A DNA stretch of 64,000 bases from Streptomyces sp. NBC_00239 (GCF_036194065.1 NZ_CP108095.1:6076001-6140000); one strand, 5' to 3'; shown: positions 8,649 through 17,690, counted from the first letter of the stretch. Notes: a model not told the origin generated them from the sequence alone. Program-made: numbers and translations.

Positions 8649-9962
8649 GTGCCGAAGGGGTCCAAGGAAGTACCGCACGAGTCCGGGCAAGTGGCGCGCG
8701 AGTCCGGGCAAGTGCCGCACGGCTCGAAGGGCGCACCGCTCGGGCTGAAGGACGTGCCGAAGGCGGTGTGGCTGCTCGCGGGCGGGGTGTTCGTCAACGC
8801 GGTCGTCAGCTTCACCTTCGTCTTCGTCTTCGTGTACCTGACCGGGCCGCGCGGCCTGGGCACCGCCGAGGCGGGCCTGGTCACCGGCATCGGAGGAGTC
8901 GGCCTGGTCGCCGGCAACTTCACCGGCGGCTGGTTCGGCGACCGGCACGGCCACCGCCGGGTGCTGCTCGCGGCCTCCGCGGTCGGCGGCGCGGTGCTGC
9001 TCTGCCTGCCGCTGGTGCCCACCCCGCTCCTGTACGCCGTCCTGCCCGCCGCCCAGTACGCCTCGGGCGTGGTCCGCGCCGCGAACGCCGCCCTGGTCGC
9101 CGTGACCGTCCCCGAAGGCGCCCGCCGCCAGGCCTTCGCCGTCATCCGCTGCGCCTCCAACGGCGGCTTCACCATCGGCCCGCCGCTCGGCGCCCTCCTC
9201 GCCACCGGCCTGTCGTACGACTGGCTCTTCGTCGGCGACGGCCTGGGCACGCTCTTCTTCGCCCTGTGGACCGCCCGCGTCGTCCCGGCGCGCGGCGCCG
9301 CCCGGAGCGCCGCGGCCCCGGACGGGGGTCGGGGCCGCGGCCTCCGGCGCGAACTGCGGGCCCGGCCCGCCGTGCTCGTCCTGCTCGGCGCGATCGTCGT
9401 CATCGACATCGTCTACCGCCAGCAGTACTCGACCTTCCCCGTCTTCCTCGCCGACCACGGCATCGGCACCCGGGCCTTCGGCCTGATCGTCGCGATCAAC
9501 GGCGGGGTCATCCTGCTGCTCGAACTCCCCGCCGCCCTCACCCTGCGCAACCGGCCCGCCCTCGGCGTCATCGGCACCGGGCTGGTTCTGGTCGGCGCCG
9601 GATACGGCATGCTGCTCCTCGGCGTCGGCATCGCCACCACCGTCGCCATGATGGTCCTGCTCAGCCTCGGCGAGATCCTCTACAAGACCACCGCCACCGC
9701 GTACATGGCCGACGAGGCGCCCGCCCACGCGGTCGGCGGCTTCCAGAGCCTGTACGCCGGGGTCTCCGTGGTCGGTGTCGTCCTCGGCCCGCCCCTGGGC
9801 GGCGCCCTGTACGCGACCGCCCCCGGACTGCTGTGGCCGCTGTGCGCGCTGCTGGGCGGCGCGGCCGGCGCGACCGTGCTGTACGCGGGCCGCCGGACCC
9901 GCCGGCCCGCGGCGCGACCGGCACATGAGACCGGTTCGCCCGCAGCGGCCGTCGCCGGTTAG
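8649..9962 (+). CDS. MFS transporter, probable efflux permease
   Basis: A major facilitator protein of 437 residues from the chosen start. About 12 hydrophobic helices begin at VWLLAGGVFVNAVVSF. The MFS motif A variant GGWFGDRHGHRR lies in the loop after helix 2. The GTG chosen has a GGGGGG ribosome site 6-7 bases upstream. GTG 8601 and TTG 8589 are also in frame but lie over the operator. The first 35 residues are low-complexity with a repeated ESGQV unit (a 15-base direct repeat) and are poorly typical of the family. The substrate is unknown; divergence from the HxlR-peroxiredoxin gene suggests stress-linked control. Confidence 0.82.
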   Translation: MPKGSKEVPHESGQVARESGQVPHGSKGAPLGLKDVPKAVWLLAGGVFVNAVVSFTFVFVFVYLTGPRGLGTAEAGLVTGIGGVGLVAGNFTGGWFGDRHGHRRVLLAASAVGGAVLLCLPLVPTPLLYAVLPAAQYASGVVRAANAALVAVTVPEGARRQAFAVIRCASNGGFTIGPPLGALLATGLSYDWLFVGDGLGTLFFALWTARVVPARGAARSAAAPDGGRGRGLRRELRARPAVLVLLGAIVVIDIVYRQQYSTFPVFLADHGIGTRAFGLIVAINGGVILLLELPAALTLRNRPALGVIGTGLVLVGAGYGMLLLGVGIATTVAMMVLLSLGEILYKTTATAYMADEAPAHAVGGFQSLYAGVSVVGVVLGPPLGGALYATAPGLLWPLCALLGGAAGATVLYAGRRTRRPAARPAHETGSPAAAVAG

Positions 9963-9971
9963 CGTTCGGGC

Positions 9972-10949
9972 ATGACTACGCGTACCACCGGCGCCGTCGC
10001 CGCCGGACTTGCCACCATCACCGCCGACGGCACCGTCCTCGACACCTGGTTCCCCGCCCCCGAGCTGGTCGCGGAGGCCGGCCCGGCCGGCACCGAGCGG
10101 CTCACCGCCGAGCAGGCCGTCGAGCTCCTCGGCGAGGCCGCGCCCAAGGCCCTGGGCCCGGACGCGCGCCGGGGCGTCGAGGTGGTCGCCGTCCGCACCG
10201 TCATCTCCTCGCTCGACGACAAGCCGCTGGACGCGCACGACGCCTACCTGCGCCTGCACCTGCTCAGCCACCGTCTCGTCAAGCCGCACGGCCAGAACCT
10301 CGACGGCGTCTTCGGCCTCCTCGCCAACGTGGCCTGGACCTCGCTGGGCCCGGTCGCCGTCGACCAGGTCGAGACCGTCCGCCTCAACGCGCGCGCCGAG
10401 GGCCTGCACCTCCAGGTCACCTCGATCGACAAGTTCCCGCGGATGACCGACTACGTCGCCCCCAAGGGCGTGCGCATCGCCGACGCCGACCGCGTCCGCC
10501 TCGGCGCGCACCTCGCCGAGGGCACCACCGTCATGCACGAGGGCTTCGTCAACTTCAACGCCGGCACCCTCGGCACCTCCATGGTCGAGGGCCGGATCTC
10601 CGCCGGCGTCGTCGTCGGCAACGGCTCCGACATCGGCGGCGGCGCCTCCACCATGGGCACCCTGTCCGGCGGCGGCAAGCAGATCATCGCCATCGGCGAG
10701 CGCTGCCTGCTCGGCGCCGAGTCCGGCATCGGCATCGCGCTCGGCGACGAGTGCATCGTCGAAGCCGGCCTGTACGTGACCGCGGGCACCCGCGTCAGCC
10801 TCCCGGACGGCCAGGTCGTCAAGGCCCTGGAGCTCTCCGGCGCGAGCAACATCCTCTTCCGCCGCAACTCCATCACGGGCGCCGTCGAGGCCCGCCCGAA
10901 CAACGCGGTCTGGGGCGGCCTCAACGACGTCCTGCACAGCCACAACTGA
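9972..10949 (+). CDS. dapD: Tetrahydrodipicolinate N-succinyltransferase DapD
   Basis: DapD, 325 residues, transfers succinyl from succinyl-CoA to tetrahydrodipicolinate in the lysine/meso-diaminopimelate pathway. It is the long actinobacterial form. The C-terminal half is a left-handed beta-helix of hexapeptide repeats (around [19 protein letters not shown] and [20 protein letters not shown]). The [15 protein letters not shown] block is typical of the family. It starts 9 bases after the MFS stop, but the functions are unrelated. A very strong hairpin follows the gene. Confidence 0.95.
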   Translation: MTTRTTGAVAAGLATITADGTVLDTWFPAPELVAEAGPAGTERLTAEQAVELLGEAAPKALGPDARRGVEVVAVRTVISSLDDKPLDAHDAYLRLHLLSHRLVKPHGQNLDGVFGLLANVAWTSLGPVAVDQVETVRLNARAEGLHLQVTSIDKFPRMTDYVAPKGVRIADADRVRLGAHLAEGTTVMHEGFVNFNAGTLGTSMVEGRISAGVVVGNGSDIGGGASTMGTLSGGGKQIIAIGERCLLGAESGIGIALGDECIVEAGLYVTAGTRVSLPDGQVVKALELSGASNILFRRNSITGAVEARPNNAVWGGLNDVLHSHN

Positions 10950-10980
10950 GCCGGCGCGCCCCCGGCGCCCGCCCTGCGAC

Positions 10981-11025
10981 GTGCGACAGCCCGCCGACCG
11001 GACTCCGGTCGGCGGGCTGTCGCAC
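10981..11025. terminator. Very long perfect hairpin after dapD
   Basis: A 22-bp perfect inverted repeat (GTGCGACAGCCCGCCGACCG... against its complement) is separated by a single base. In RNA it would close as a stem of about 20 bp with a small loop. There is no T run. It is placed between convergent dapD (+) and the small membrane gene (-) and probably terminates both. Confidence 0.85.
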
Positions 11026-11112
11026 ATCACGGGGCGGGGCAGCGCCCGTGGGGAGGGGCCCGACGGGTCGGACCGCGACTCAGGGGGGGGGCTCAGTCCG
11101 GGGGGATGGGGC

Positions 11113-11367
11113 TCAGTTCAGGGGGATGGTGCGCACCAGGCCCGCGAAGGCCTCCTGCTCCTCCGGAGTCAGCTGGACCCGCTCCATCGGATGCCCGGCC
11201 GCGCTGCGCTGCGCCGGGATGACGGCCAGACCCTCGTACGCACCCGGTTCCGGGTGGTGGAAGCGGCTGTCCCACAGCATGTGGCCGAGGCCGAGCACCC
11301 AGACCAGGGCGGCCACCAGCAGGACGCCGAGGCCTATCTGCTGAGCCAGTGAGATGGAGGTGAACAC
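11113..11367 (-). CDS. Small membrane protein, 84 residues
   Basis: A hypothetical protein with one N-terminal transmembrane segment (IGLGVLLVAALVWVLGLGHML, residues about 10-30). A polar C-terminal domain carries the motif QLTPEEQEAFAGLVR. I chose the GTG because it follows a clear GGAGG ribosome site at 5-base spacing; the ORF extends ten codons further without one. The 3' end overlaps a short direct repeat (CTCAGTTCAGGGGGATGG and a near copy just after it). Function is unknown. The GNAT gene lies upstream on the same strand. Confidence 0.6.
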   Translation of the reverse strand: MFTSISLAQQIGLGVLLVAALVWVLGLGHMLWDSRFHHPEPGAYEGLAVIPAQRSAAGHPMERVQLTPEEQEAFAGLVRTIPLN

Positions 11368-11529
11368 GCGGTCCTCCAGGCGGGGAGCGGGGCACAATCA
11401 TTCGGGCGTGGGGACACTCAACACCACAACCGGCCCAAAACGCCGGTCGTTGTGGCGAGGATCACGCTAGTGCCGAAAGTCCCGACTTGGCCCGGGAACG
11501 CCCTTTTGGGGACTCCCGCGGGGACCGGC

Positions 11530-11988
11530 TCAGTCGCCGAGCGGCAGCTTGAAGCCCTCGTGGCTGCGCGCGTACCCGAGCGACTCGTAGAAACGGTGCG
11601 CGTCGGAGCGCCGCTTGTTGCTGGTCAGCTGGAGCAGTGCGCAGCCGCGCCGCCGGGCCCGCTCCGTGGCCCGCGCCATCAGCTCCCGGCCCAGACCGCC
11701 GCCGCGCCGGTCGGCCCGGACCCGGACCGCCTCGGCCAGCGCGCGCTCGGCGCCGCCCTGGCCCAGCCCGGGGATGTACGTCAGTTGCAGGCAGCCGAGC
11801 ACGGCGCCGTCCGGATCCGCCTCGGTCAGCACCAGTACTTCGTTGCGCGGATCGCGCTCGATGTCGGCGAAGGCCCGCTCGTGCGCCTCGCCGACCACGA
11901 TCGAGGCCGGGTCGACGACCCGCTCCTCGTCGGCCAGCAGGGCGAGGACCGCGGGCAGGTCCGCGCGGACGGCAACTCGGAAGATCAT
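11530..11988 (-). CDS. GNAT-family N-acetyltransferase
   Basis: A 152-residue GCN5-related acetyltransferase. Motif A, which binds acetyl-CoA pyrophosphate, is visible as RADRRGGGLGRELM near residue 95. Motif B (HRFYESLGYARSHEGF) is near the C-terminus, and QLTYIPGL forms the central strand. The ATG start gives MIFRVAVRADLP, a normal GNAT N-terminus. The C-terminal FYESLGY with a SNKRRSDA stretch before it resembles acetyltransferases of small molecules. The substrate cannot be told. Confidence 0.88.
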   Translation of the reverse strand: MIFRVAVRADLPAVLALLADEERVVDPASIVVGEAHERAFADIERDPRNEVLVLTEADPDGAVLGCLQLTYIPGLGQGGAERALAEAVRVRADRRGGGLGRELMARATERARRRGCALLQLTSNKRRSDAHRFYESLGYARSHEGFKLPLGD

Positions 11989-12049
11989 GGCCGAAGTGTG
12001 GCAGGGTGCCCGGCCGGGACGGCGGCCGGGCACCCGCCCTCCTCCCCGA

Positions 12050-13900
12050 CTACGGGAGGAAGCGCAGCACCTGCGGGTCGTGGTCGCTGTTCTGGTCGGC
12101 GAACTCCGCGTTGATGTGCACGCTGTCGTACGTGAAGTTCTTGACCGCCGGGCTGGTCAGGATCTGGTCCAGCACCTGCGAGTTGCCCTGGTACACGTAC
12201 GAGTACCGCTCCGAGCGCGGCAGCGAGTTGACCGCCGGGTACAGCGCGCCGCCGTCGGTCAGCGCCTTCGTGGTCCCGGAGAACTCGAAGTCGTTGATGT
12301 CACCGAGGACGACGACCTTCGCGTTGCGCTGGACCGAGATCAGGTCCTTCACGAAGGTGTTCACGGCCTGAGCCTGGAGCAGCCGCTTGGCCTCCGAGGA
12401 ACGCACCGGCGGCTGGTGGTGCGAGGTCAGGGCCTCGTCGCCGCCCTTGGAGCCGAAGTGGTTCGCGATGACGAACACGGTGCGGCCGCGGAAGACGAAC
12501 TCGCCCGCGAGCGGCTTGCGGCTGGCCTCCCAGGCGGTGTTCGCCGGGTCGATCCGGCCGGGGGAGTGGGTCAGCGCGGCGTGCCCGCCGTCGGCGACGA
12601 CACCGGTGGCGGTGGTCGCGTTGCCCGCGTCGCGGTCGGTGAAGGAGACCCGCTCCGGGTTGAAGAGGAAGACCTGGCGGATGTTGCCGCCGGGCTCGCC
12701 GCCGTCCTTGTTGTTCTCCGGGTCGATCGAACGCCACTGGTAGGCGGGGCCGCCCGCGGCCTTGATCGCGTCCGTGAACTTGACCAGGGTCTGGTCGGCG
12801 GCGACGGTGCCGTCGTTCTTCGCGCCGTTGTTGTCCTGGATCTCCTCCAGGGCGACGATGTCGGGCGAGGCGAGGTTCTCGACGACCGCCTTGGCGAGCG
12901 CGTCGAACTTCTCCTGCGCGTCGCTCGGGTCGAGGTTCTCGACGTTGTACGTGGCCACGGCGAGCTCGCCCGGCTTCTGCGCCTTGGTCTTCTCGCGCTC
13001 CAGGACCTTGGTCTGGAGGGTGCCCAGGGTGCGCGCGACCAGCGTGTAGCCGCCGAACTGGTTGAAGTCCAGCGGGCCCTCGGTGATGCCGGTCAGCTTG
13101 TCGCCGACGTTCGCCACCGGGAAGGGCTGCTGCGCCAGCGGCGCGAGCTGCTGGATCTGCAGGCGGCCGGTGTTCTGCGACTCGTACGAGCCGTAGAGGG
13201 TGCCGCCGCGCCGGGTGTTGTTCTCCCAGCCCTTCACGGTGACCCACAGCTCGGCGTACGGGTCCGTGGCGCCGACGACGCGGGAGGTGCCGACGCGGAC
13301 GTTCATGCCCTCCAGCGACTCGTAGTAGTCGAGGGCGTAGGTGGACGGGTCCAGGGTGAGGCCGTTGATGCTGCCGGCCGCGGCCGCGTCGCCCTGGGGC
13401 GCGTACAGCTCCGGAACCGAGTACTCGTTGATGTGCTCGGCCTCGGGCAGCGCGTTGCCGGAGGAGACCACCGTCACGGTGGGCTTGCTGATCTGGGTGA
13501 CCGACTGGTTGCCGGAGTTCAGGCCACCGGGGACGTACTCGCCGACCAGGCCGGAGACCTGGACGGCGTCGCCGACCGCGACGGTCGGGATCGAGCTGGT
13601 GAAGACGAAGACGCCCTCGCTGGTGGCCGCGTCGTCGTCGGCCTGCGGGTCCTGGATCCAGAAGCCGCGCGAGCCGTAGGTGCGGACGCCCGTGACGACG
13701 CCCTCGATGCCGGCGACCTGCTTGCCGGCGTACGGGGATATTCGGGTGGCGCCCTGGATGTCGTGGACGCGCAGGGAGGCCTCGCCGTCGGCGGCGGCGG
13801 TGGTTCCGGCGAGCAGGCCGGTGGCCAGGGCGGTGGCCACGACGGCCGCGACGGCGGCGGAACGGGAAAGGGGTCCGGTCACCTGAGGACGGGAACGCAT
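12050..13900 (-). CDS. Secreted endonuclease/exonuclease/phosphatase-family protein
   Basis: A 616-residue exported protein. It has a Sec signal peptide (MRSRPQ, then a hydrophobic stretch to about residue 35, ending TTAAADG). Next comes an OB-like domain (IEGVVTGVRTYGSRGFWIQDP), common at the N-terminus of extracellular nucleases. The metal-dependent EEP nuclease domain spans about residues 310-616. Catalytic motifs are NVENLD, ALEEIQDNNG, VIANHFGSKGG, VLGDINDF and a final NSDHDP. It probably degrades DNA or phosphodiesters outside the cell. Upstream lies a small inverted repeat, GATCT-GCAT-AGATC at 13945-13958. No double PHO box was seen there. Confidence 0.88.
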   Translation of the reverse strand: MRSRPQVTGPLSRSAAVAAVVATALATGLLAGTTAAADGEASLRVHDIQGATRISPYAGKQVAGIEGVVTGVRTYGSRGFWIQDPQADDDAATSEGVFVFTSSIPTVAVGDAVQVSGLVGEYVPGGLNSGNQSVTQISKPTVTVVSSGNALPEAEHINEYSVPELYAPQGDAAAAGSINGLTLDPSTYALDYYESLEGMNVRVGTSRVVGATDPYAELWVTVKGWENNTRRGGTLYGSYESQNTGRLQIQQLAPLAQQPFPVANVGDKLTGITEGPLDFNQFGGYTLVARTLGTLQTKVLEREKTKAQKPGELAVATYNVENLDPSDAQEKFDALAKAVVENLASPDIVALEEIQDNNGAKNDGTVAADQTLVKFTDAIKAAGGPAYQWRSIDPENNKDGGEPGGNIRQVFLFNPERVSFTDRDAGNATTATGVVADGGHAALTHSPGRIDPANTAWEASRKPLAGEFVFRGRTVFVIANHFGSKGGDEALTSHHQPPVRSSEAKRLLQAQAVNTFVKDLISVQRNAKVVVLGDINDFEFSGTTKALTDGGALYPAVNSLPRSERYSYVYQGNSQVLDQILTSPAVKNFTYDSVHINAEFADQNSDHDPQVLRFLP

Positions 13901-14153
13901 GGGCAGGACTCCGGTGTGTTGATGAGGGAACGGAGTGGCGGTGCGATCTGCATAGATCTACGCGCGTCAATGTCTTGTGTGACCAGGGATGTTGTCAAGG
14001 TCTACCGGGGGTACGGAACCTGACGGTGCGATGAACCGGCCGGGATGCGGTGAAATGCGTCTACGCTGGGGCCCGCCCAAGGCGGTCCCGCACGCGTCCG
14101 GACCCGACCTGCGCCCCGACCTTGCACCCCACCGCGACGAGGAGAATCACCCG

Positions 14154-15698
14154 ATGTCCGCAGAGCGCCCCACGCTGCCGCCGGTACGGCTGCACTCCGA
14201 CGCGGAGCTCGCCCGAGACGCCCTCGGGACGCCGTTGCTCGCCCGCGCGGTGCGCCTCGCCCGCTGGGCCGGGCCCGCCACCAGGGTCGGCGCCGGCGGC
14301 GAGCTCGTCGAGGAGCTGCTGCCGCAGGCGGCGGTGCACCTCGGCCTCGACGAGGACCCGGAGGGCCTCGCGTACGCGAGCGAGGCCTGGCGGATCGCCG
14401 TGGACACCGGGCTGGTGGAGGTGACCGAGGAAGCCGAGGACACCGGCGGGGCCGGCGACACCGGCGGCACGGTGGTGCACGGCGAGGAACTCGGGCTGGT
14501 CGCCGGCGGCGCGCCCGCCGACGTCCTGGACCTGTGGCTGACCGCCCTGGACGCCGTGCTCGCCGACGCGGCCGTGCCGGACCTCGACGACCTCGTGGAC
14601 GCGCTGGACTCCGGCGGCGAGATCGACTTCGGACGGCTGGACTGGGACCCGCAGCGCGAATCGGAGTTCCTGGACGGGGTGCTCGCCAACCTCTACCTGC
14701 TCACCGTCGCGGAAGGCGGGGCCGCGCACGGGCCGGTTCCGCTGCCGGTGCTCGCCGCCTCGATGATCGTGCCCGACGACATGGCCGATCCGACCGACGA
14801 GGTGCTGGAACAGGTCTCCGACGCGATGATGCGGCTCGACGACCAGTTCCGGCAGCTGGAGCCGATCGGGCTGGTCGAATACCGGCCGGTGGACGAGGCG
14901 TTGATGGCCGAGGTGGACGAATCGGACGAGGCGTACGCGGACGGGGCGTTCGGGGACGGGGCGCTCCCGGCGGGGGCGCAGGGTGTGCCCGGTGCCGGTG
15001 CCGGGCAAGGGGGCGAGGACGCGGAGGACGTGGAGGACGTGTCCCGGTACGGGCTGGTGCGGCTCACCCCGCTGGGCCTGTTCGGCGTCCGCGCCCGGAT
15101 GCAGGAGGCCGGGGTGGAGGCCCCCGCCGTCGGCGACTTCGCGGACAAGGGCGCCGATGCCCTGCTGGACGCCGTCTCGTACTTCTCCGAGGACACGGCG
15201 CAGGCGGAGATCGAGCAGTGGCTCGCCCGCCGCGAGGTGCCGGGCGCCGCGGCCGAACTCCTGGCCGCCGCGCGGGGCGGCGACGCCGGCGGCCCGCTGC
15301 GCAGGCTGCGCTGCCAGCAGGCGCTTGCTCTCACGGACGGCGCCGCCGAGCCCGCCGTGCGCGCGGTGCTCGACGATCCGGAACTGGGCGGGCTGGCCCG
15401 GGTCTGGCTGGCCGAGCGCGGCGCCGCAGACGTGCCGGTGCCGGACCAGGCCATGGTCTTCTGGCTCACCGTGGACACGATCTCGGCCCAGCTGGCCGCG
15501 GACGGGGAGACGGAGGGGCTGGCAGCCCTGATGGCCGGACTGACCGAAGGGCACAGCGGGTTCTTCGACGCGGCCTGGCGGGTGGCGCACCCGGCCACCG
15601 CGGAGGTGCTGGAGGCCATGGGCCGGCTGCACCCCGACAAGAAGGCGGCGAAGGAGGCCCGGAAGGCGGCGTTCAAGGCGCGCTCGCGGCAGGGCTGA
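14154..15698 (+). CDS. Conserved hypothetical protein, paralogue of the gene at 46675
   Basis: A 514-residue soluble protein with no motif I recognise. It starts with MSAERPTLPPVRL, preceded by GAGGAG at 9 bases. The first 130 residues resemble a DNA-binding-like helical block (LLARAVRLARWAGPATR, then QAAVHLGLDEDPEGLAYASEAWR). The middle is very acidic with a low-complexity insert around residue 275. The C-terminus ends in a Lys/Ala-rich helix (LHPDKKAAKEARKAAFKAR). The same architecture and similar end blocks occur in the 46675-48078 protein, so they form a family. A T-rich terminator follows 13 bases after the stop. Confidence 0.7.
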   Translation: MSAERPTLPPVRLHSDAELARDALGTPLLARAVRLARWAGPATRVGAGGELVEELLPQAAVHLGLDEDPEGLAYASEAWRIAVDTGLVEVTEEAEDTGGAGDTGGTVVHGEELGLVAGGAPADVLDLWLTALDAVLADAAVPDLDDLVDALDSGGEIDFGRLDWDPQRESEFLDGVLANLYLLTVAEGGAAHGPVPLPVLAASMIVPDDMADPTDEVLEQVSDAMMRLDDQFRQLEPIGLVEYRPVDEALMAEVDESDEAYADGAFGDGALPAGAQGVPGAGAGQGGEDAEDVEDVSRYGLVRLTPLGLFGVRARMQEAGVEAPAVGDFADKGADALLDAVSYFSEDTAQAEIEQWLARREVPGAAAELLAAARGGDAGGPLRRLRCQQALALTDGAAEPAVRAVLDDPELGGLARVWLAERGAADVPVPDQAMVFWLTVDTISAQLAADGETEGLAALMAGLTEGHSGFFDAAWRVAHPATAEVLEAMGRLHPDKKAAKEARKAAFKARSRQG

Positions 15699-15710
15699 CA
15701 CGGACGGAAT

Positions 15711-15730
15711 CCGGCCGCCGGGCCGGTTTT
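15711..15730 (+). terminator. Rho-independent terminator with T run
   Basis: A CCGGCC-GCCG-GGCCGG hairpin is followed directly by TTTT, 13 bases after the upstream stop codon. It separates that gene from the PHO-box promoter of the phosphatase gene. Confidence 0.75.
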
Positions 15731-15761
15731 CATCCAACGGGGCGACCGTCCTTCGCGGGAA

Positions 15762-15783
15762 GTTCAACTGCCGTTCAGGCACG
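15762..15783 (+). promoter_or_regulatory. Putative PHO box (PhoP site) upstream of the PhoX-like gene
   Basis: Two adjacent 11-base direct repeats, GTTCAACTGCC and GTTCAGGCACG, share GTTCA in the same phase. The Streptomyces PHO box is built of 11-base direct repeats with consensus close to GTTCACC. The site is about 83 bases before the start of a PhoX-family phosphatase gene, a typical PhoP target. Assignment rests on pattern and context. Confidence 0.6.
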
Positions 15784-15865
15784 GCCGCGAGCCTGTCCGC
15801 GACCTCCCCCGGACTTCCTCCGGGGGACGCCCGTACAGGCGCACGCGTCCCCACAAGGAGAACCG

Positions 15866-17311
15866 ATGCCGCTCAGCCGCAGAGAATTCACCGCCCGCAC
15901 CGCGATCGCGGGAGCCGGAGTCGCCCTCACCGGCACGGTCGGGGCCCTGGCCACCGCCCCCGGCGCCCTGGCCGCCGACGAGAGCACGGCGCAGGGCGCC
16001 GGCGCGGACGGCAAGCACTGCGCGCCGGGGTACGGTCCGCTGGTCGCCGACCCGGCCGGCCTCCTCGCGCTGCCCGCCGGATTCTCGTACCGCGTCCTGA
16101 CGCACAGCGGTGTCACGAAGCTGGAGTCCGGCGAGTCCACGCCCTCGAACCACGACGGCACCGCCGCCTTCGAAGGCCACCGCGGGGTCACGCTGCTCGT
16201 CAACAACCACGAGCTGAAGGGCAAGCGCTCGGGCTGGGCGTACCCGGTGCCGCTGACCGAGGGGCTCGTCTACGACCCGGGCGCGGCCGGCGGCTGCACG
16301 GTCGTCGAGGTCCGGCGCGGCGGCGAGGTCGCCGAGTGGGTCGGCATCGCCGGCACGTCCACCAACTGCGCCGGCGGCAGCACCCCCTGGGACACCTGGC
16401 TGACCTGCGAGGAGAACGAGGACCTCGCGGGCAAGAACGGCATGACCAAGGACCACGGCTACGTCTTCGAGGTCGACCCGCACGACCGGCGCGCCAACCA
16501 GGACCCGCGGCCCGTCAAGGCGTTCGGCCGGTACGCGCACGAGGCCGTGGTCATCGACCCCAAGCGCGGTCACGCCTACCTCACCGAGGACGCCTCCGGC
16601 CCGAACGGCCTGCTCTACCGCTGGGTCCCGCCGCAGGGCTTCCGGCACGGCCGCGGCCGGCTGCGCACCCTCGCCGACGACGCGGGCGTGCTGCAGGCCG
16701 CCAAGTGCTTCGACAGCTCGGGCCGGTTCGTGGACGACCTGTCCCGGGCCACCCGGATCGGCACCGTCTACGGCGTCGACTGGGTGGACGTGCCGGACCG
16801 CGACGCCCGTACGGTGCCGGTCCGCAAGCAGTTCGGCGAGGGCGAGGTCACCCGGGCCCGGAAGCTGGAGGGCATGTGGTGGGCCGACGGCGGGGCGTAC
16901 TTCGTCTCCTCGTTCGCGCGTGAGGAGAGCCCGGGTGCGGCGCACGACGGCCAGGTCTGGTTCTACGACCCGAAGCGCCGCACGGTCCGGCTGACGGTGC
17001 TGATCGGGGTGAACGCCGACCCGTCGGTGGAGGGCGGCTACGACGGGCCCGACAACATCACCGTCTCCCCGTACGGCGGTCTGATCATCGCCGAGGACGG
17101 CTCCGGGCTGCAGCACCTCTTCGGTGCCACCGAGAGCGGACGTACCTACCCGCTGGCGCGCAACGAGCTGAACATCGGCACCGAGGCGGAGCCGGAGTAC
17201 TCGGAGTTCACCGGGGTCTGCTTCTCGCCCGACGGCCGGACGCTGTTCGCCAGCATCCAGGACCCGGGGATCATGCTGGCGATCACCGGCCCGTGGCGCC
17301 GCAAGCACTGA
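15866..17311 (+). CDS. phoX: Tat-exported PhoX-family (DUF839) alkaline phosphatase
   Basis: A 481-residue exported protein. It begins with a twin-arginine signal (SRREFTARTAIAGAG) and a likely cleavage site after APGALAADE. The rest is the DUF839/PhoX beta-propeller. Conserved blocks include STPSNHDGTAAF, LLVNNHE, TPWDTWLTCEEN, GRYAHEAVVIDP, YLTEDA and NITVSPYGGLIIAEDG. PhoX enzymes are Ca/Fe-dependent phosphomonoesterases that fold before export. The ATG is preceded by AAGGAG. The PHO box upstream fits induction under phosphate starvation. Substrate range is unproven. Confidence 0.87.
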   Translation: MPLSRREFTARTAIAGAGVALTGTVGALATAPGALAADESTAQGAGADGKHCAPGYGPLVADPAGLLALPAGFSYRVLTHSGVTKLESGESTPSNHDGTAAFEGHRGVTLLVNNHELKGKRSGWAYPVPLTEGLVYDPGAAGGCTVVEVRRGGEVAEWVGIAGTSTNCAGGSTPWDTWLTCEENEDLAGKNGMTKDHGYVFEVDPHDRRANQDPRPVKAFGRYAHEAVVIDPKRGHAYLTEDASGPNGLLYRWVPPQGFRHGRGRLRTLADDAGVLQAAKCFDSSGRFVDDLSRATRIGTVYGVDWVDVPDRDARTVPVRKQFGEGEVTRARKLEGMWWADGGAYFVSSFAREESPGAAHDGQVWFYDPKRRTVRLTVLIGVNADPSVEGGYDGPDNITVSPYGGLIIAEDGSGLQHLFGATESGRTYPLARNELNIGTEAEPEYSEFTGVCFSPDGRTLFASIQDPGIMLAITGPWRRKH

Positions 17312-17380
17312 TCCACCGGCCCGAGCGGGACGAGGACGGGGACCGGGACGGGGGCCAGGAAGGGTACCGGGACCGGGACG

Positions 17381-17419
17381 GGGAAGGACCGGCCGCGCGT
17401 GGCGCGGCCGGCCCTTCCC
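17381..17419. terminator. Bidirectional hairpin between phoX and a convergent small gene
   Basis: A 17-bp stem has one mismatch: GGGAAGG and CCGGCCGCGC pair with GCGCGGCCGG and CCTTCCC around a 3-base loop. It sits between genes that point toward each other. It is preceded by a GGGACGGGGACC-type simple repeat from about 17326. Confidence 0.8.
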
Positions 17420-17432
17420 TGCGTCGTCCGGA

Positions 17433-17612
17433 TCAGAGCTCGGCCGCCTCGGCTTCCGCGCGCGAGGCCGCGGCCCACTCCTCCAGCAGGAATTCGTAGG
17501 CTTCGGCCGGCCACTCCTCGCCCGCGAGGTTTTCCACGAGCAGCCGTATCGCCTCATTCGCCTCGGCGGCGGATGGGCGAGCCGGGCCCGCAGGCATGAG
17601 TGTGTCGTACAT
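17433..17612 (-). CDS. Small conserved acidic protein, 59 residues
   Basis: A small acidic, all-helical protein (MYDTLMPAGPARPSAAEANE, then IRLLVENLAGEEWPAEAYEF and a Glu/Ala-rich end). No known domain is recognised. I chose the ATG of MYDTLM. An upstream GTG would add eight residues (PAPNLDP) but has no better ribosome site. It lies convergent with phoX. Codon use is like its neighbours, so I consider it a real gene. Confidence 0.55.
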   Translation of the reverse strand: MYDTLMPAGPARPSAAEANEAIRLLVENLAGEEWPAEAYEFLLEEWAAASRAEAEAAEL

Positions 17613-17690
17613 GGGATCCAGGTTAGGGGCGGGCACTGACAGTCATCCTCGAATATCGCCTGAATGTGTCACCTCGGACCCGCCCTTTCG

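Noticed and set aside
8571..11030. Very long minus-strand open frame (819 codons) over the MFS and dapD genes
   Set aside because: It is the antisense shadow of two strong plus-strand genes with recognised families. The translation is Gly/Asp/Val/Arg-rich low complexity with no motif.
12300..13970. 556-codon minus-strand frame inside the secreted nuclease gene
   Set aside because: It is a frame-shifted reading of the EEP-family gene. The protein is Arg/Gly/Pro-rich, while the chosen frame has signal peptide and catalytic motifs.
13901..13990. GTTCCC near the nuclease promoter as a PHO box
   Set aside because: Single half-site with no direct repeat at the required spacing.
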